A DNA stretch of 64,000 nt. Origin: Combretum micranthum. Lineage: Eukaryota; Streptophyta; Magnoliopsida; Myrtales; Combretaceae. Location of the stretch: NCBI GenBank assembly GCA_024138025.1, contig JAMXBD010001444.1, forward strand, positions 124,001 through 188,000, read 5' to 3'. A program made the translations under genes and the position numbers. The notes beneath the pieces were generated by a model that was not told the DNA's origin, ran no database searches, and saw only the letters and a program-made list of their open reading frames with translations. The number at the start of each line of letters is the position of its first letter. The first letter of the stretch is position 1. Shown piece after piece: positions 1 through 12,356 of the stretch.

Positions 1-596
1 GATGAAGCAACGACTCTAAGATGAGAAGTCGGAACCAAGCACGAGTTCGTAAGCACAAGAGGAGGATGTCGAGACAAGGATAAAGCATCGCAATTACCCG
101 AAGCATAATGCCTTGGTTGACTAAATAAGATTTAATTAAAGAAAGTAGTTAAGAGTTTTGAAGATAACCAGTGAATTGAAGAATCCCTTAGAAATTCCTT
201 GTATCGCTTTATAATAGTCTTGATATGTCTTTTTCCTCGAATAAATTTCTTAAAAGATGTTCTATTTTGTGGTTTTATGAAATTCTATTTTGGAATTCTT
301 GATTTGCTTACCAACTTTTCGTTGATTGTTTGTTATATGGTTTTATTTCTATGAATTTGATTTTCAATTATAAATTTCTAATTTTTATGTTTAATTTTCT
401 ATGTTTCTATTGAATAAAAATTTTCTTTTATGGTTATTTGAATTTTATTTATTATGCTTTTGATTCTGTAAATTTCTGTATTTTGATAATTATGGTTGAT
501 CTAGATTTTCAAGATTTCCGTTATATATCACAATAAAACTTAATAAGTTGAGAGAAAAGAATGAACTAATGTAACTAAAATAATTAAACAGCCGTA
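1..596 (+). other. 5' untranslated leader of the outer gypsy element
   Basis: AT-rich non-coding sequence between the off-window 5' LTR and the first gag codons. No long open frame is seen. It matches no LTR end in the window, so it is read as the internal leader between primer-binding site and gag. The primer site itself is not visible. Confidence 0.5.
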
Positions 597-782
597 CTCG
601 AAGGGACGAAACAGCGAGCAACATTCTTCAAACCAACCAATTAGGGAAGAAAATCAACCCGAAGTTCCTCCTTCAAATCCGCAAGCTATGCCACCGCTGA
701 ATCCATCGATTGACAACCAGGCCACTCTTGAACAGATAGCACAATTGTTGAATATTCTCGTGCAGTAGCATAATGCACACGT
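597..782 (+). pseudogene. gag: gag N-terminal fragment of outer gypsy element
   Basis: A proline/asparagine-rich low-complexity reading frame ends with a helix-like stretch (...EQIAQLLNILVQ) typical of the variable N-terminus of plant gypsy Gag, followed by an in-frame TAG. The frame runs to the insertion point of the solo LTR at 783 and resumes at 6999 after the duplicated CACGT. No clear start codon can be chosen. Together with 6999-8105 it forms one broken gag. Confidence 0.6.
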
Positions 783-3700
783 TGTAAGCCCCGGAAAATT
801 TCAATAAATAATTTTAAGATGAACTTCGAAAATAAACCCTAAAAATCACTCCAAATTAAAACCGAATTTCGATCAGTCCTAATTCACGAACGAATTCAGA
901 AACTTCTTAATCTTGAGAAAATGAAAATCTTTAAACAATAAAATAAGAACTCAGTGGTCTTCAAATTCAAAACCATGACGTACGAAAAATTCCATATTTA
1001 ACTCCGACTTATAAAATCAGGTAATATAAAGCCCAAAAACAAATTATAAAAAAGTAAATAATGATTAACTTTCGGAAATGAAACCTAATTCAAAAATTCC
1101 GAAAACGTTAAAAGATATTAAATACTTACAAAAATAAAATTTAAAATAAATTTCTCAAATCAAATATGTTGTATAAATATAAAATACCAGTTTCCAAATT
1201 GGCAAGGATCTAACCCGGAAAATCACCCGGAAACCCTAACCGGAATACAATAGTGTAAGTCCGGCAATCTAGCGCCCCTAACCGAAGAGGCCGAGATGTA
1301 GTTTAAATATGTAGAATAGCTCATAGTAATATGAGTTTATTTAAAAATATCAGATTGGTAAATTTTTTACCTATTTCGAACCCGTTCGGATACAGACTTC
1401 GAAAAGCGTGTCCCGGGGCTCGAGATATCAAAAATATATCAATAGTACCGTTAGACTCATAATTTCATAATATTTCTAAATATATCAGTTATATAATTTT
1501 TTGGGTTATAAAAGTTACAGTTATAATCTTTTATCATATTTCCATTATTACCGGTAATTGATTAGTCTTTGCACTATTCATTTTTATTTCATTACAAAAT
1601 TTTATTATTCTTATAAAGCCTTATATTTTTAGATAAATATTTTATATGTTATAGAAAATTTTGTTTTTTTAAAATTTAATTCTTTTCGGGTCTTTACGGG
1701 ATCAGATTCTGTTTAAGACCCGATACTAAAAATAAAATAAATTAATTTAATAATTGGAAAATATTTTAAAATATTTTTATTCTCATAAAATATTTTTTTT
1801 AGAATTTTTGGGTTATAAAAATATTATTTATAGCCCATATTCGCGTATTTTGACCGTACTGGTAACATATTTGTTAAATTACTAAAATAATTCAAATAAT
1901 TATTTAATTTTAAATATGAAAAATCTGCTACAAATATTTGGAATAAATTTTCTAATTTTATTTTATTTGAATTTATTTTATTAATAAAGTACTTTTACAA
2001 CCCATACTTTCAAGTACACCTTACACATATCACTTCATTTTCATTTCAATCTTTCTACACATTATCCCACAATTGATGGCAGATTTTTGACCCTATTTAT
2101 GGCTGCCATTATCCTTTATCCACTCATATTTTGACTAAAATTAATTATATTTCAATCCTTTTTCAAAAAGTTACATTACACATTAATTATACAATTCAAT
2201 TTTGAGTCAAATTTCAACAAAACCCTCTCTCTCCTCTCTTCAAAAATCACGTGCAGCATGTTCCAAGAAGTGGCTGCTCTTGTTTTATTTTTTTCTCTCA
2301 TTCATTAATTAAAACACTCATTCTTCTCTCTCTCTTTCATTTACTCATTTTCCTTTTTCATTCCTTTACCTTTTCTCTCTCTTTTTCCTCTCTTTTCTTC
2401 TTCTTCTTGTTCTTGTTTCTTCCATGAACAAGCTGCCCCCATTCTTCCATGAGCCTCCATGCATATTTCTTAAAGATTTTTAAGCCAATCTTCATCTCAA
2501 AGCTTCCATAGGTGATAGAGGTAAAGTGTAATGAAGGTTTTATGCATCAAATGACCTTCCATAAGCTTAAAAACTTAGGATGATGATGCCAAAAATGAAA
2601 CACTCTCTTCTCCACTTTCATTATCTTGTATTATAATTATTTTCTTGTTTAAAGTTGATATATTTTGTAGATCTAAATTTTTATAGCCTTGATTTTGTTT
2701 ATGCCATAGATCTTGTTATTTAAGTTCTTATTTTTGTTATTTCTTATGATTCATGCATAGATCTATCATCTACATAGTGATTCATGCATTTAAAACTAGT
2801 TTAGAAGACTAGATCTAAAGTTTTGAGTTCATAGATGCATTAGATCTTTGTTTATGTTCATGAACAACTTGCATAATATGATGATGGTAGGAAAGTTATA
2901 GGAAACTCAAGATCTATTTTATTTTCAAGCAAAATGATTTTTGAAAATTCGGATGAAAATGGGACTATATTTAGAAAAGTGATTTTTCAACTTCAAAATG
3001 TATATTTTTCATTTAAAATGAAGGGCTTAGGGTATAGATACCATAAATGAAAGATTTTGATAAGTAAAGTTTAGATCCATGATGTTTATAGCTTATTACC
3101 ATGCATTTGTTTTATGTTTATGTTCATATTAAGTATAGATCTTAGTTATGAACTCAAACAAAATTGTGAAATTCGTATTTTGGCAAGACTCATATTTAAA
3201 AACCACTTTCCAAGTGTTAAAATTTAATTTTTACTTAAGAAAATGAAGGCTTAATATATGTATATCATCAAGACTTCTTTTTACAAGAATCTAATGTGAT
3301 TTTCAAAAGTAATTTTCAAAATAAAAATTCTATTTTTGGATTTTGGCCAAGGCATATTTTTTAAAACATGTTTTCTAACTCAAAAATGAAGTTTTTATTT
3401 AAGAAATGAAAAGCTCTTAGGATAGGATATGTAAGGAATAGATTTTCATAAGTTTAGATAGATTTTATCAAAAGATATGTCAAAAAATAAATTTTGTAAA
3501 TTCGGATCCCAACCATGACCAATTTTTAAAACTCATTTATCAACTCCAAAACTCATATTTTATGTGAAAAATGAAGGGTATAGGTAATAGGTATCTTTAA
3601 GGAATAATTTTTACAAGTTAAAATGAGTTTAGGCATGAGTAATGTGTAAAACAAGTAATGGAATTAAAATGGAAAAATTTGAATTAGTGATCAAATTGTC

Positions 3701-3956
3701 AAATTCGTAATTTGAGATGATGCATATGTAATCACTAAGTATTTGAGCTCAAATTGCAAGTTTTATGTGTTAAATGAAGTCCTTAGGTAATTGATATAGT
3801 AAAGCCTTAAATTTTAATGCTTTAAACAAGTTTTTCCCAAAGGAATCACTCAAAAAACAATTTTTACCAAATTCGGATTTTTTAATAAATCATACTGGAA
3901 AACATATTTACAAAGTGTAAAATGGAAATTTTTATGTAGAAATGAAGGTCATAAGT

Positions 3957-5266
3957 AGGGATGCAACCGGGGCGGGTCATTATAGGGTACCCGCCCCGCC
4001 CGAACCGTTAAAAACCCTATAGGGTCTGACCCTATAGGGTCATGGGACGGGTTTGGAAAATTACTTGCTGACCCTATAGGGTTTCGGGGCGGGTTCGGGT
4101 CACAAAAAAAAACCTGATTGGTAGCCCGAACCCGTCATAATATAAATAATTTAAAAAATTAAATTTGAAATTTAAAATTCACAATTATGTAATATTTTTC
4201 TTCATGGACTTCTGTTCAGATAGATTTTTGAAAACGATGCATCCACTATGATTCCTTGTGTTTGTTTTCCGTAGCACATGGAATACGAAAAGATGCAAAA
4301 TCAACTTTCCCTAATAAGTTTGTACCTATGGACGTGTAGTTTCCCTATTTTCTCTCATGGATTCATCACATTTTCTCGTAGGTTCCACATTTTAATATCT
4401 TTTTTCCGCACTATATTCCCAATAACCGATTCCTCTAATTTCCTGAAATGTATAATTAGATGGGTTGTTCAATTCAAAATTATTTGTATTTCGATCTATT
4501 TGTGTGCTAGCTTTTTTTTTCTCGTAATTTTCACCTGGTTACTGAACCAGAGTTTAAAGTAATTTATAAAATTTATTTTTTTTGATTTCGTAACAAGTTT
4601 ATCAGTTAAACATCTTTCTTTGGGTTCACTAAACTAAGTAATTGATTAATAGTACTCAGTGATGATCGTATTTGCTTTAACCACACCGAAGAGTGACAAG
4701 AGAGATATTCGGCATCGATCATCGGGTTAGAGAAAGCGTCGTTTTACTGGAAGTATTTCGGTAGTGCGTGATGACTCTATTCTCTGTTTGGAGATTAGAC
4801 GAGCACGCTGTCAGGCACTGAAAGTGGGGATTTTTAAGTTAAATTTTGATAGAATGCTATAAGCATTATTCAAACTATTAGGTCTTCTTTTTTTTTTTTC
4901 CTGGTTTTACATTTACAATTGTTGATAAATGTATCCAAATTTTCATCTAAATTTCGAAATTTATAATCTTATACCAAATATGATTTGATTCACAAAAATT
5001 ATTAATCATTAGAAAGATATTGTGACAAATATTTATCTGTAACTTGTTGAAATGTGAGGTAGATAATAAATCTAAATAGTTGAGTATAGAAAATTAAACG
5101 GGTCGCGGGGCGGGGCGGTCAGGGTCAAAACCCTATAGGGGCGGGTTTGGGAATTGAATAGAAAACCCTGTAGGGTTGCGGGACGGGTTTGGGAAACCCT
5201 ATTGGGAAGCGGGGGCGGGTTCGGGTTTTATATGACCCGTCCCAAACCCGCCCCGGTTGCATCCCT
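3957..5266. mobile_element. Non-autonomous class II transposon with 21-bp TIRs and 10-bp target duplication
   Basis: Perfect terminal inverted repeats begin AGGGATGCAACCGGGGCGGG at 3957 and end with the complement at 5266. The flanks carry a perfect 10-bp direct repeat, GGTCATAAGT (3947-3956 and 5267-5276). Both ends have GC-rich subterminal arrays of the palindrome CCCTATAGGG mixed with CGGGTTTGGG-like units; the core is AT-rich. A 94-codon frame at 4278-4562 shows no transposase motif. The TIR start resembles hAT ends (AGGGATG), but a 10-bp duplication suits Mutator-like elements (9-11 bp) better than hAT (8 bp), so the superfamily is open. Confidence 0.85.
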
Positions 5267-5837
5267 GGTCATAAGTAATATATATAATGAAGACTCAATT
5301 TTAACAAAAATAATTATATTTTCTTAAGTAATAAATCCAAAACAAATGGAAATAATCAAAGTTAGAAAACTAGATTTTTCAAAAAGTAGTTATAGTTGAA
5401 GTCTTGCAAAATAAGGAGTTCCAAATTTTCTTTTACCAAAAATCATCAAGATCATGCATACATGAAACTAAATTCATGCCATTCATGTTAGGAAATCACT
5501 CATATTGCATGTATAGCTAATCTATAAGATAGGAACATTACAAACGTTTACAAAACTATTTTCGGAATCGGAAACCGTTACTGATAAGATCTGATCCCTC
5601 CATTCCGAGACCTCAATGTTTTCAAATCTTGAAAATAATATTAGAAATAAATAGATCTTTCGAAGTAGATAAAAATTGATATATAATTTGCGAGATTCCG
5701 AGTTAAAATGACCAAGTTATGGCCGTTTTAAGTTGGAATTTCCGCTTAGGACGCGAATTACGAATTTGATAGTTCGTATGAAATTGTTTGGATTAGTTTG
5801 AGTTGAAATACTTATTAAAGTATTTCTTCCTTTTTAG

Positions 5838-5907
5838 GAGATCCCGAAATCGATGATTCCCTACCACCGGATTACTATTACTAGAAGACCGGTGATCCAA
5901 TGGCCGA
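5838..5907 (+). other. Putative leader mini-exon in LTR1 copy A
   Basis: Preceded by a pyrimidine tract and TTTTTAG; ends ATGGCCGA followed by the donor GTGAGT (5908). 70 nt. Equivalent segments with the same borders are found in the other four LTR1 copies. Functional splicing is inference. Confidence 0.45.
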
Positions 5908-6998
5908 GTGAGTGAGTTTTCTCCTTGTTTTGTTACCTTGATTGTGATTGTAGTTTAGTTGCATTAGAATTATAGGAACAAGATAAAAATCGATATGAAT
6001 GGGGATGGGATATATGATGAGACTGTGATGAATGTGTGCCAAAGAATACTAAAGCATATCGAAATCCCGATTTGATTGGATAACTGCACCGTTTATATTA
6101 TTTCTGTTATATGTGTGATATTGATTGGTCACTCTAAAGAATGTATAAATATTTTTGACCTAAGAAAAAATTAAATTGGTCATGCATCGCATTGGACATA
6201 TTGCATTTGGTAGCATACTACTCCTACGCAGGTCGATCGGTATGGTCCGTGGATGACTCGTTTGGATAACGAACCCGATGCCAGAGCTCATTCAGGGGTA
6301 CTAAGGCGCATGTGGATGCATTCTTGGATGAGCTTAGCCTAGTCGAGTGCTAAGAGCCGAGGGCTTGGGGACTAGATGTGGTCGTGTAGACTCAATACCA
6401 TTCCTAACCCAAGATACGGAGGGCGTAAATCCATTCTGTGTGTGGGTTCCGGATACCCACGCATAATTGCTTGCTCACGTGTTTGTTCATGCATAGCATA
6501 TGATTGACTAATACTTGTTTGTTATGGTACGGAATTTAGGGAATTCTCACTAAGCTAGTGTAGCTTATACCCCAATAGTTGTTTAAATGAACAGGTTATC
6601 TCAAGAATGCAAGGTGGGGACCGAATTGGTTGGAGCCGGGAATGACTTTGGGATTTCGGCAAGGAATACGAATGTTTGAAGTTATCTGCTAGTTTTAGGA
6701 TTTGTCTTGTAATAGTTTATGCAGGGAAGCCTGTGGATGAATGTAATTGGAGTTGAATGATTTGTATTTTGAAGTGTAGTGATTTGCATCTGAAGTATAG
6801 TAAATTTATATTTCCTTTACATTGTTACTCAAGTTATATCAACGTAAAATGTATTACTCCGATGAGTCTCCTCCATGTGTTAGACGCCTTGTACATAGTA
6901 TGGAAGCCTTCGCGTGACTACGGTGGTCATTCTTAGGCTTTAATATTATGTACGGTAGACAGCCATGTTTATGGTACCCTTCGGGGCGTGACACACGT

Positions 6999-8105
6999 GC
7001 TTGCTTCGGCCCCACCCTAAAGCAAACATCAAGCATCCGTGGAAGTATCTACATCGCAGAATGAGCAAACCTATACTATACCCTTGCCACCACCGCCACC
7101 GCCAGGACCATTGCAAAGCATTTTACCGGAATTCATCAATAGTAATAGATACTTTGATGGAGCCTTTGGCAAGCCTGACGAGAGAAAAGATTGGCTTACA
7201 CAAATAGAAAAGTCATTCGATGTGTATGAGTTGCCACAACACCTAAAGGTAACCTATGGAACCTATATGCTTCGCCTAAATGCTCGTGTGTGGTGGGAAT
7301 CCAAGAGTAGAGAATTGATGCATCCAATCACCTAGGAGATGTTTCGACATGAGTTTCTGGAGAACTACTTCCTAGGCAGCCTCCGAGTTCCTTAGACTTC
7401 TTGCATTTTGCGCAACAAGGCAGAACGGTAGAACAATATGAGATCGAGTTTAGTTGGCTACTCTAGTATGCACCTGACTCGTACAAGTATAGCGAGGAGC
7501 TAAAAAGGCAAGTCTTTTTGAATGGACTAGAGGAGGATCTACGAATGAAGTTGGAAGAATTTGATATAAGGAATTTCCGAGAATTGGTAGAAAGAGCTCG
7601 GATTGTTGAAGGAGCAAAAAGGAGAAACACAAGTGCACCAAAAAAGAAGATCCATGTTATTGGAAAGAGATTTCATGAAGGGTCGAGTTTTGGCCAACCA
7701 TCAAAAAGGTTTAAGCCAAACAACAGTTTTGGAGAAAGTGTTAGTGGAAGACGAGAAACACTAAGGAACATAATTTGCTGGAAATGTCAGGGTACCCATT
7801 ACCGGAAAAGATGTCCCGAATTGCAAGATAAATGTTACTTTTATGAGGACCCCAACCACAAAGTGCCAGAGTGCCCAAAAAAAGCATCCTCCATTTGCTT
7901 TGTATGTAGACAAACTAGACACTTTGCTAAGAAATGCCTGCAAATGAAGAGTGCCACCATTGGATTAACTAGACCATCTAGAGGACATACTCTAACAAGA
8001 ATGAGGAACGAAAATGGAAATGGAAGTCGTGTTGGGACTTCTATGCATGGAATAAAGATCTACAACTTAGAAGGTCAATGGAGACGTGGAGAGATGGATG
8101 ATGGA
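6999..8105 (+). pseudogene. gag: Ty3/gypsy gag (capsid and zinc-knuckle region), broken
   Basis: Gag of the outer element resumes after the nested LTR. A proline run (about 7078-7101) precedes a capsid-like domain (7120-7335) with the WLTQIEKSFDV and WWESK signatures of plant gypsy Gag. A stop at about 7333 and further stops to about 7515 break it. A second open stretch starts at 7518 and carries three zinc knuckles at 7776-7937: CWKC...H...C (CX2CX3HX4C), a second with the second Cys changed to Tyr (CYFY...H...C), and an intact CFVC...H...C (CX2CX4HX4C). The frame then runs into the minus-strand LTR at 8106. In-frame stops and the lost Cys show it is non-functional. Confidence 0.85.
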
Positions 8106-9209
8106 TGTCACGCCCCAAAGGGTACCCTAAACGTGGCAGTCCGACATACTCAATATTTAAACTCAAGTAAGGCAACCTTAGTCTTCCCATGAGTTTGAAC
8201 GTCGGGTGTAAGGCTCCCTTTAAACATATAGGGACCATACTTTGTTTCGTAATAGTTTAAGGAGACATACATAGCAACAAGAATGTAAATCATAACCGTT
8301 ACCTTTAGATCCATTCTATTACATGAACTAAGGGGCATACCCCCATCAACAACATTAAGAGTTCTCAGACTCTTAAAATCTCTTATATTATCCTTTAAAT
8401 ACCAATATAGGAGACTTGATTAGAAGTTCGTGCCTACGTCTAGGTCTCGGCCTCATAAAAAGCTCCTTTGGTCCAAGAGCTGTACCTGATGATAGTGGCT
8501 CCTTGAAGATAGCCATAAATATTCATACTGCAGCAGGAAACTATTAGGGTATAAGCTTATGAGCTTAGTGAGATTTCATTTCCAATAATTGGTACTTGGC
8601 TACGGAAAATAACAGACAAGTTATTATCATTCATATGAAATGCACAAACACATGAGCATACAATACATAAGACCATCCGGAAATCTTATGTTGAACAGAT
8701 TTATACCTGCCATTCGGGATTAGGTGTTTCAGGCCCATAAGACCATCATTAAAATACTTCTCATTATGGTTGATACAGGTGTCCATCCACCACTTATAAA
8801 TTTTTACTGTGGTTGATACAGGTGCCCACCCACCCACCTTTTCAATTCCAGCCCATACGCCAACAATCGAGTTTACTGGCCCTTCGTTGCCCAAATTACT
8901 ATGCTTTCTTCCCAAAAAGGTATAATAACTTATGCAATATGACACACTACGTGATATGTATGTACAGTTTATTCATATAATCGTGGCATATTAATTAAGC
9001 AGATTAAGTGCGATCATAGAGAATTTCAGACAATCCAAATCTATACTAGCTCATACAATGATTTATCAACAAGTCTCGTCTCGATATACTTATCATTCAT
9101 TCAATCAAGATTAGATCACAAATCATCATAATTTTATCTTTTCCTAATTCTAATGCCACTACGATTACAAGCACATTCATGAGCACAACTATTTAACAAA
9201 TGAACTCAC

Positions 9210-9277
9210 TCGACCATGGAGAGAAATCCATTAGTCGTAGTAGTCTTCGGGGAGTGGAAATCCGTCCTCCAATTCAC
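9210..9277 (-). other. Putative leader mini-exon in LTR1 copy B
   Basis: Minus strand: acceptor ACTTAG, 68 nt, ending ATGGTCGA followed by GTGAGT. Same layout as the other LTR1 copies. Confidence 0.45.
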
Positions 9278-10907
9278 CTAAGTATAAGGAATACCCGAAT
9301 GAGTATTTCTTATAAAGTTCTAATAACTTAACAATTCTATCTACTAAGTTCATCAATTCCCGCATAAGCTAAAGTCCTAACTTTAAATGACCATAACTAA
9401 CTCATTTTAACTCAGAATTGAGCATATAATATACCAATTCCTATCTACTTCGAAAGATCTATCTATTCCTAATATTATTTTCAAGTTTTGAAAGTAATTA
9501 GGTCATGAAACAGAGGGATCAGATCTGGTCCGAAGAACTTTCCTAATTCCGAAAAATAATTTTATGAATGTTTGTGATGTTCCTAGCATATAGATCAACC
9601 ATACATGTAATATCGATGATTTCCTATTATGGATGGCATGTTATGAACTTGATGCATGCGTGCTTTTGGCATTATCTACTAAAAGGAAATTTAAGAAACT
9701 TTTTATTTGTAAAACTCCATGATTATTTACTCCCAAGAAAACTAGTTTCCTAAGTTTGAACATCCCTTTTGTTTTAGATTTACTTTCTTAAGAAAATCAA
9801 GTTATCTTTGCTCAAATTGAATCTTCATTTTACCTATTACCCAAGCCTTCATTTCTACATAAAAAATTTCATTCTACACATTGCAAATATGTTTTCAAAT
9901 AGGATTTATCTAAAAATTCGAATTTCTTGAAATTGAATTTTTGAATGATTCTTTTGGGAAAAACTTGTTTAATACATTCAAACTTAAGACTTTAAGATAC
10001 CTATTACTTAAGGACTCCATTTAATACATAAAACTTCTATTTTGAGCTTAGATGATAGGTGTTCCTATGGCCTACATTCAAAATTACGAATTTCATATGT
10101 TGACTACTAACTCAAAATTTTCCATCTAGATTCTACTTCTTGTTTTATACATTAATCTCATCAAAACTCATTTCAACTTATAAAAATCACTACTTAGGGA
10201 TATCTATTACCTATATCCTTCATTGTTCACATAAAACATGAGTTTTAAGGTTGATAAAAGGGTTTTCAAAATAGGTCCTTGAAACCATACGATTTTGTCT
10301 TGGAATATTTCAAACAAAAACTTTTACTTTGTAGGTTCCTTGTTTTATTTGCTTAAGGATCTACCAACTGCAACATCTATATACACAAAACAAAGCCTTT
10401 ATGAGCATTAATGCATGAAAACATAAATCACTCATAAGATCATATGTGTCAATTATGGTATAAGCATTTAAAAGCTAAATCTACTACTTATGATATATGA
10501 AATGAAGTTTAAAAGCATGAACATGGAATTTTATGCTAGATCTCTACTTTACTCTACTTCTACATGCATGAACATGGAGATATTTCAACAAAAACTTATT
10601 CAAACACAAGATCTACTCTTGTGATGGCTTGATATTCATGTAGTAGCATTTTCTTGTCCCTAGCAAGTGCTCATGGGGACTTAGAGTGAAAACACTAATG
10701 AATAATCTTGCCATTACAAGATTAAATGGTAGAAAGGCTTAGGATTCATCACCTAAAGCTTGAAATAGATGAAAAATGAAGAAGAAATGAAGCTTTTGTG
10801 TGTGTATGATGGTGGATGAGAGGGTCACGGCAAAAGGAAAAAAAAGAGAGGGTTTAGTGAGTTTTGAACAAATGAAATGAAAGTGAAGAGAGAGAAAAGA
10901 AAAGGAT

Positions 10908-10915
10908 TATTTATA
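10908..10915 (-). promoter_or_regulatory. TATA box in LTR1 copy B
   Basis: TATAAATA on the minus strand, about 155 nt upstream of the putative leader donor at 10752, as in copies C and D. Confidence 0.5.
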
Positions 10916-12356
10916 TTAAGTAAATTAGGGTTTGTTTTCCTTATAAAAAGGAGATAAAATAAAACAATTGGAGGCAAAAATAGGGGGGAGTTGCACCGGC
11001 CATAATGGAGAAAAGAGGGAGAGATTGAAATTGTTTTAAATTGTAATATATGTAATAAAAAGTATTAATTGTGATAATTGTTAAGAGAAATAAATTTCTT
11101 GGAAAAGAAAATGTAATGGAGTATTTGTAAGGATGTAAGACTAGGGTATGGGTGTGTATGTAGTAGGTTGTACTTATGGATAGTAATAAATAGTAGACAA
11201 GACCTTTGCTTTACCGGTAGTAAGAAAATACGAGAAAAAGGCTATAATTGTAATTTTTATAACCCGAAAAATTATAAAAGTATATTTTTGAAATCCCTAT
11301 AAAATTTTGGTTCTAAGGAGTATTCTGAAATGCTTTTCTGAGTTTATAGTTCCGAGGCTCACTTTTCCATAATGGAGCTCAGGCAAGCCCGGAATAGAAA
11401 ATTTTTTGAAATAAAAACTTTTTATGGTTCAAAATATACTCTAAAACAATAATCCATATTAAATTATTCTATAGGGGTTCTTATAAATTGAAATCGAAGA
11501 AAAGCCGGATCTAAGGTTCCTAGGTTGCTCATACTAATCCTGTTTAGGGTTTTGGTTTTCGATTTTTCTGAAGCTTACTCGGTTACTAAGAAAAACCAGG
11601 TTTACAAGCAACCCAAAATTAATATAACTAATGTACTTGGAATTCTTATGAAATTATGAGCCTAATGGCACTAATATCATATATTTGATATTTCAAATCC
11701 CGGGGCATGCTTTTCGAAGTCTGCATCCGATCGGGTTTGAAATAGATAGAAAATTTGCTAATCTTATATTTTAAAGCATCCTAGTATTATTGCGACCTAA
11801 ACTACACTCATTGTTCATATTCCGACTCCTTGGTGTAGGATTACGGGATTGCCGGGTTTAACCTACTAGGGTTTCCCGGGAATTGTTGGCTTAGGTTTTC
11901 CGATTGACTTCCCTGTTTGGATTGTTGCCAACTTGGAAGCTGATGTTTTATATTTATACAACATATTTAATTTGAGAATATTTATTCATTATTTTCTTTT
12001 TGTAAGTATTTAATGTCTCTTAAACGTTTTCGGAATTCTTAAATCAGGTTGTATATCTAAAGGTTTATCGTTACTTACTGTTTAATAAATTGTTTTTAGG
12101 TTCTATATTACCCGATTTACAAGTCAGGGTTAACCATAGAGTTTGTCACACGTAGTGGTTTTGGATTTGAATACTATTAAGTTCTTATGTTACTTTTAAG
12201 GATTTCTATTTGTTCAAGATTAAGAAATTTCTGGATTTGTTTTAGATTTCGGACTAGTTGAAGTTCGGTTTTAATTGGGAGTCATTTTTAAAGTTTATTT
12301 TAAATGTTTATTTATTTTGGAATTATTTACTGAAATTTTCCAAGGTTTACAATGGA

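Larger units (their letters stand above)
783..6993 (+). mobile_element. Solo LTR of family LTR1 (copy A), carrying a nested DNA transposon
   Basis: Starts TGTAAGCCCCGGAAAATTT and ends GGTACCCTTCGGGGCGTGACA. It is flanked by a perfect 5-bp target duplication, CACGT, at 778-782 and 6994-6998, and sits inside gag of the outer element. Without the transposon at 3957-5266 and its extra 10-bp duplication the LTR is about 4.9 kb. No gag/pol or primer site lies inside, so it is a solo LTR. The R/U5-like part contains putative splice signals (donor at 2521, mini-exon 5838-5907, acceptor before 6595). Unlike copies B, C and D it shows no convincing TATA box upstream of the leader donor. Confidence 0.9.
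8106..12351 (-). mobile_element. Solo LTR of family LTR1 (copy B), minus strand
   Basis: In plus orientation it starts TGTCACGCCCCAAAGGGTAC and ends TTTTCCAAGGTTTACA, the reverse complements of the LTR1 end and start. A perfect 5-bp duplication ATGGA flanks it (8101-8105 and 12352-12356). Length 4246 bp. It interrupts the outer element between gag and pol. No internal domain is present. Small open frames inside it, on either strand, are chance frames. It carries a minus-strand TATA box (10908-10915), a leader donor at 10752, a mini-exon at 9210-9277 and an acceptor before 8527. Confidence 0.9.

Noticed and set aside
4278..4562. 94-codon open frame inside the DNA transposon
   Set aside because: Hydrophobic, with no transposase or other domain pattern; lies in AT-rich core sequence and is most likely chance.
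8150..8945. Several minus-strand frames of 60-104 codons
   Set aside because: They lie in the U5-like part of solo LTR1 copy B and are not shared by other LTR1 copies.
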